Below the pieces are notes generated by a model. That model was not told where the DNA came from. It did not search any database and saw nothing but the letters and a program-made list of their open reading frames with translations. The position numbers and the translations under genes were made by a program. This document shows positions 61,897 through 64,000 of a DNA stretch of 64,000 nt, piece after piece. Source of the DNA: Nemertoderma westbladi (lineage: Eukaryota > Xenacoelomorpha > Nemertodermatida > Nemertodermatidae); contig JAUCBJ010003075.1 of the NCBI GenBank assembly GCA_032718475.1, forward strand, positions 1 to 64,000, written 5' to 3'. Every line of letters begins with the position of its first letter. Positions within the stretch are counted from its first letter, which is position 1.

Positions 61897-62098
61897 AAAT
61901 GCAAGATGCAAGCTTTCTTCCACAACAATGATTCCAAATCTTTTATCCTATTTACGTAATTTTGGTCAGGATTCCCGAGGTCTTATTAGAAGCTTACTGG
62001 ATCTGCAGCACAATAAACCGAAAGGGATACCCATATATACTAGCGACCAACTTCGTTTCGCCTTGCTACTCAGATATACTTCCTTCTCGGCATATAAG
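61897..62098 (+). CDS. P-element/THAP9-type transposase, second recognised exon
   Basis: Bounded by the acceptor TTTTTTTCAG|AAATGC and the donor ATATAAG|GTAGCC. Its first base completes the Arg left by the previous exon, so the frame continues as LRNARCKLSST. It encodes 67 codons, including YTSDQLRFALLLRYTSFSAY, a segment that precedes the catalytic core in P-like transposases. It ends in phase 0. The introns on either side are 294 bp (61603-61896) and 243 bp (62099-62341), both AT-rich. Confidence 0.85.
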
Positions 62099-62341
62099 GT
62101 AGCCCATATTGTTAATATAATATTATTTGAATAGTTTTACAATATGCTAGTATGTTCTGGAGTCGTTTATTATTTTTTTAAATATAATTTTTCAATTTAT
62201 TTATCCGTAATTTTTCACACACCAAAAAGTATCGTTTTGAGTAAAACTGGAAATTCAGATAGGCAGACAACACATGTGAAAATACAAAAAATTATTTTGC
62301 ATACAAAAATATATTACATAATTTTGTTCATTATATTTTAG

Positions 62342-63790
62342 GTACTACGAAATGAAATTCCTCTGCCGTCGGATCGGCTTCTCCGCAAACTAATATCTGG
62401 TCATGTCAATGCGATAAAGGCAATAACGACCCTCAGAGACGAAAACCGAATTGGTAACGATGTGGTACTACTAGTGGACGAGATGTATTTACAACAACAA
62501 CAGCAGTACGGTGGAGGAGAATTAGTTGGGTTGGATGATAATGGTGAACTTTTTACGGGAATTCTTTGCTTCATGATTGTTTCCTTGAAATTATCAATAC
62601 CAATCGTTGTTCATGCTATCCCAGAGTACAGTTGCACAGCTAAACTTGTCTCGGATGGGATCACAACATGTATCAAAAACATTACCGATGAAAATTTCAA
62701 TATTCATGCAATTATATCCGATAACAATAAATCTAATGTATCGGCCTTTAATAAACTTGCAACGGATTCACCTGGTGAAAAACCGAATACCATCAAATCA
62801 GAAACTGGTGGAAATATTTACCCTTTATATGACCCCGTCCATATCATGAAAAATATTAGAAACAATTTGGCAAGTCAAGGTTATTTCAATATCGGCGAAC
62901 CCTTTCATTATAAACTCAATGGAAGGACATTCACAGTTCCCACTGGTCAGGTGAAATGGTCACTGCTTTACAAAATTGAAGAAATTGACTCAAAACGTGA
63001 AACTTGTTTACGTTTAGCTCCTAAACTGTCATACGGCGCAACACATTTCGGAAACAAAAAACAAAACGTTCCCCTCGCATTAGCAATTTTCGATTTATAT
63101 ACCATTTCAGCGTGCCTCTATTATTTCCCAACGGAAGAGTGTACTGCGGAGTTCTTGCGTCTTATCAACAATTGGTGGTTAGTAGTCAACGCAAAAGAAA
63201 GATTCCATCCTCTAGCTATTGGCAATGCGATGGTGAAAGGCGATGGAAAAGTTGACTTTCTGAACAACTTTTCTGATTGGCTTGAAAAACCAGCTCATAA
63301 GTTGTTAACTAAAGAAACTAGAAGCGCCTTGATTCAGACAAACCGGGGTATTGCCAACTTGTGTACCGAGTTACTCGATAGCAGCTTTGAGTATGTGCTT
63401 ACCGGAAAATTGCAAACTGATCCATTGGAGCGTCATTATTCGAAGTACAGACAGATGAGTGGAGGCCGATTTTTGGTAAGTTTAATGGAGGTTTTGCGCT
63501 CTGAAAATATATTGCGAGTGAAATCAATACTAAAGGAGAGCATATCGTTGGAAAAAGTTATCGAGGAAAGTAAAACTAACAATTACACGGAACTCTGTGA
63601 AAGCGTGGATCATATTGAATTCGTATACGAAACAGATGAAGCCACAAAGGAAGCCACCGTATGCGTTGCTGGTTACATTGCTCACAAACTACTAAAAAGC
63701 AATAAATGTAAAACATGCAACGATACAATTGCTGCAGGATTCATCAAGAGCAACCGACCGGCCATTCTTCGATCTACTCAATCAAGGGGG
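62342..63790 (+). CDS. P-element/THAP9-type transposase, main catalytic exon
   Basis: Starts after TATTTTAG|GTA in phase 0 with VLRNEIPLPSDRLLRK and is open for 483 codons. Features of the P superfamily RNase H-like fold are visible: LLVDEMYLQ with Asp at 62477, IISDNN with Asp at 62720, DPVHIMKNIRNN at about 62831, SYGATHFGNKKQNVPLALAI at about 63029, and TDPLERHYSKYRQMSGGRFL with Glu at 63428. A CKTC pair follows near 63708. I take the two Asp and the Glu as probable catalytic residues by analogy with the Drosophila P transposase. Family members cut and paste P-type transposons or are domesticated, like THAP9. After the G5 run at 63786-63790 the conserved C-terminal wording continues only in the next frame. 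The gene lies antisense to the EDEM3-like gene, perhaps within its intron. Confidence 0.88.
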
Positions 63791-64000
63791 ATTAACATAC
63801 CCAGCAACGAATCTTCGCGAGATTGTCAAAGATTCTTTTTTAATTTTGGCACAAGTGGAGACACTACTGCGTGGGCGGTCTCTCCCATTTCGACCAGCAG
63901 CACTTGCTATATTGCAACATGTACTTGGAAATAGTCCATCATTAGAAATTGGCTGTCAACGCCATTCATATTCTTCTACTATTTTCACTACAGTGTGCAA
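63791..64000 (+). pseudogene. P-type transposase C-terminal part in a shifted frame, cut by the window edge
   Basis: From about 63791 the frame one base further on is open to the window end. It reads GLTYPATNLREIVKDSF, then FRPAALAILQHVLGN and a Cys-X2-His segment (CQRH). This fits the usual P-like C-terminus, in which SRGGLTYP is followed by an RxAA segment and a C..H pair. The original frame instead gives unrelated residues and a stop ending at 63934. The break is at GGGGG (63786-63790): loss of one G or gain of two would restore continuity. It is either a real inactivating mutation or a homopolymer error. Confidence 0.75.

Noticed and set aside
63791-63934. C-terminus of the transposase in the original frame
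   Set aside because: Residues after the G5 run do not fit the family, while the next frame does. I treat the stop as a frameshift artefact.

Overview
The window is animal nuclear DNA, most likely from an invertebrate (possibly a marine lophotrochozoan, although the sequence does not fix the phylum). The evidence is intron-containing genes with GT-AG junctions, two exons of an EDEM3-type ER mannosidase, a CsRn1-clade Ty3/Gypsy retrotransposon, a P-element/THAP9-type transposase gene, and very abundant tandem DNA. There are no prokaryotic features.

Layout. Positions 1-46952 and 54969-55925 are one array of a 36-bp satellite, about 1,300 units plus 27 units, and it runs off the left edge. A TIR-bounded element (46953-54968, termini CACTG...CAGTG, 2-bp TG target duplication) is inserted in the array. 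It contains an 85-bp and a 39-bp minisatellite and is itself split by a complete CsRn1-type LTR retrotransposon (48774-54052) with 246-bp LTRs that I read as identical, a GCTGA target duplication and one uninterrupted gag-pol frame. To the right, on the minus strand, lie two exons of an EDEM3-like gene (59437-59584, then 55926-56056) that join in frame. The 3.4-kb intron between them holds a hAT-like non-autonomous element built around a 53-bp repeat, a 20-bp array, a G26 run and a 21-bp G5-bearing array. Positions 59585-61460 are AT-rich with three more poly-G runs and RFX-like palindromes. From 61461 to the right edge, on the plus strand, are exons of a P-type transposase with a 1-nt reading-frame break at a G5 run.

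Main reading. The EDEM3-like gene is transcribed leftward, so the satellite starts exactly at the 5' splice site of exon 55926-56056 and appears to fill the next intron. On the gene's sense strand almost every satellite unit carries AG|GTAAGC, usually CAG|GTAAGC. This is a strong 5' splice-site sequence complementary to the U1 snRNA 5' end, and it also has the CAG|GTAAG form of a recursive-splicing ratchet point. The intron would therefore present over a thousand potential U1 sites. The four units nearest the exon are in frame and would extend the protein by 11, 23, 35 or 47 residues if used as donors. Whether this matters for splicing, U1 protection from premature polyadenylation, or satellite origin is inference and needs RNA data.

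Most short open frames in the satellite and minisatellites are artefacts of unit lengths divisible by three and are not annotated as genes.
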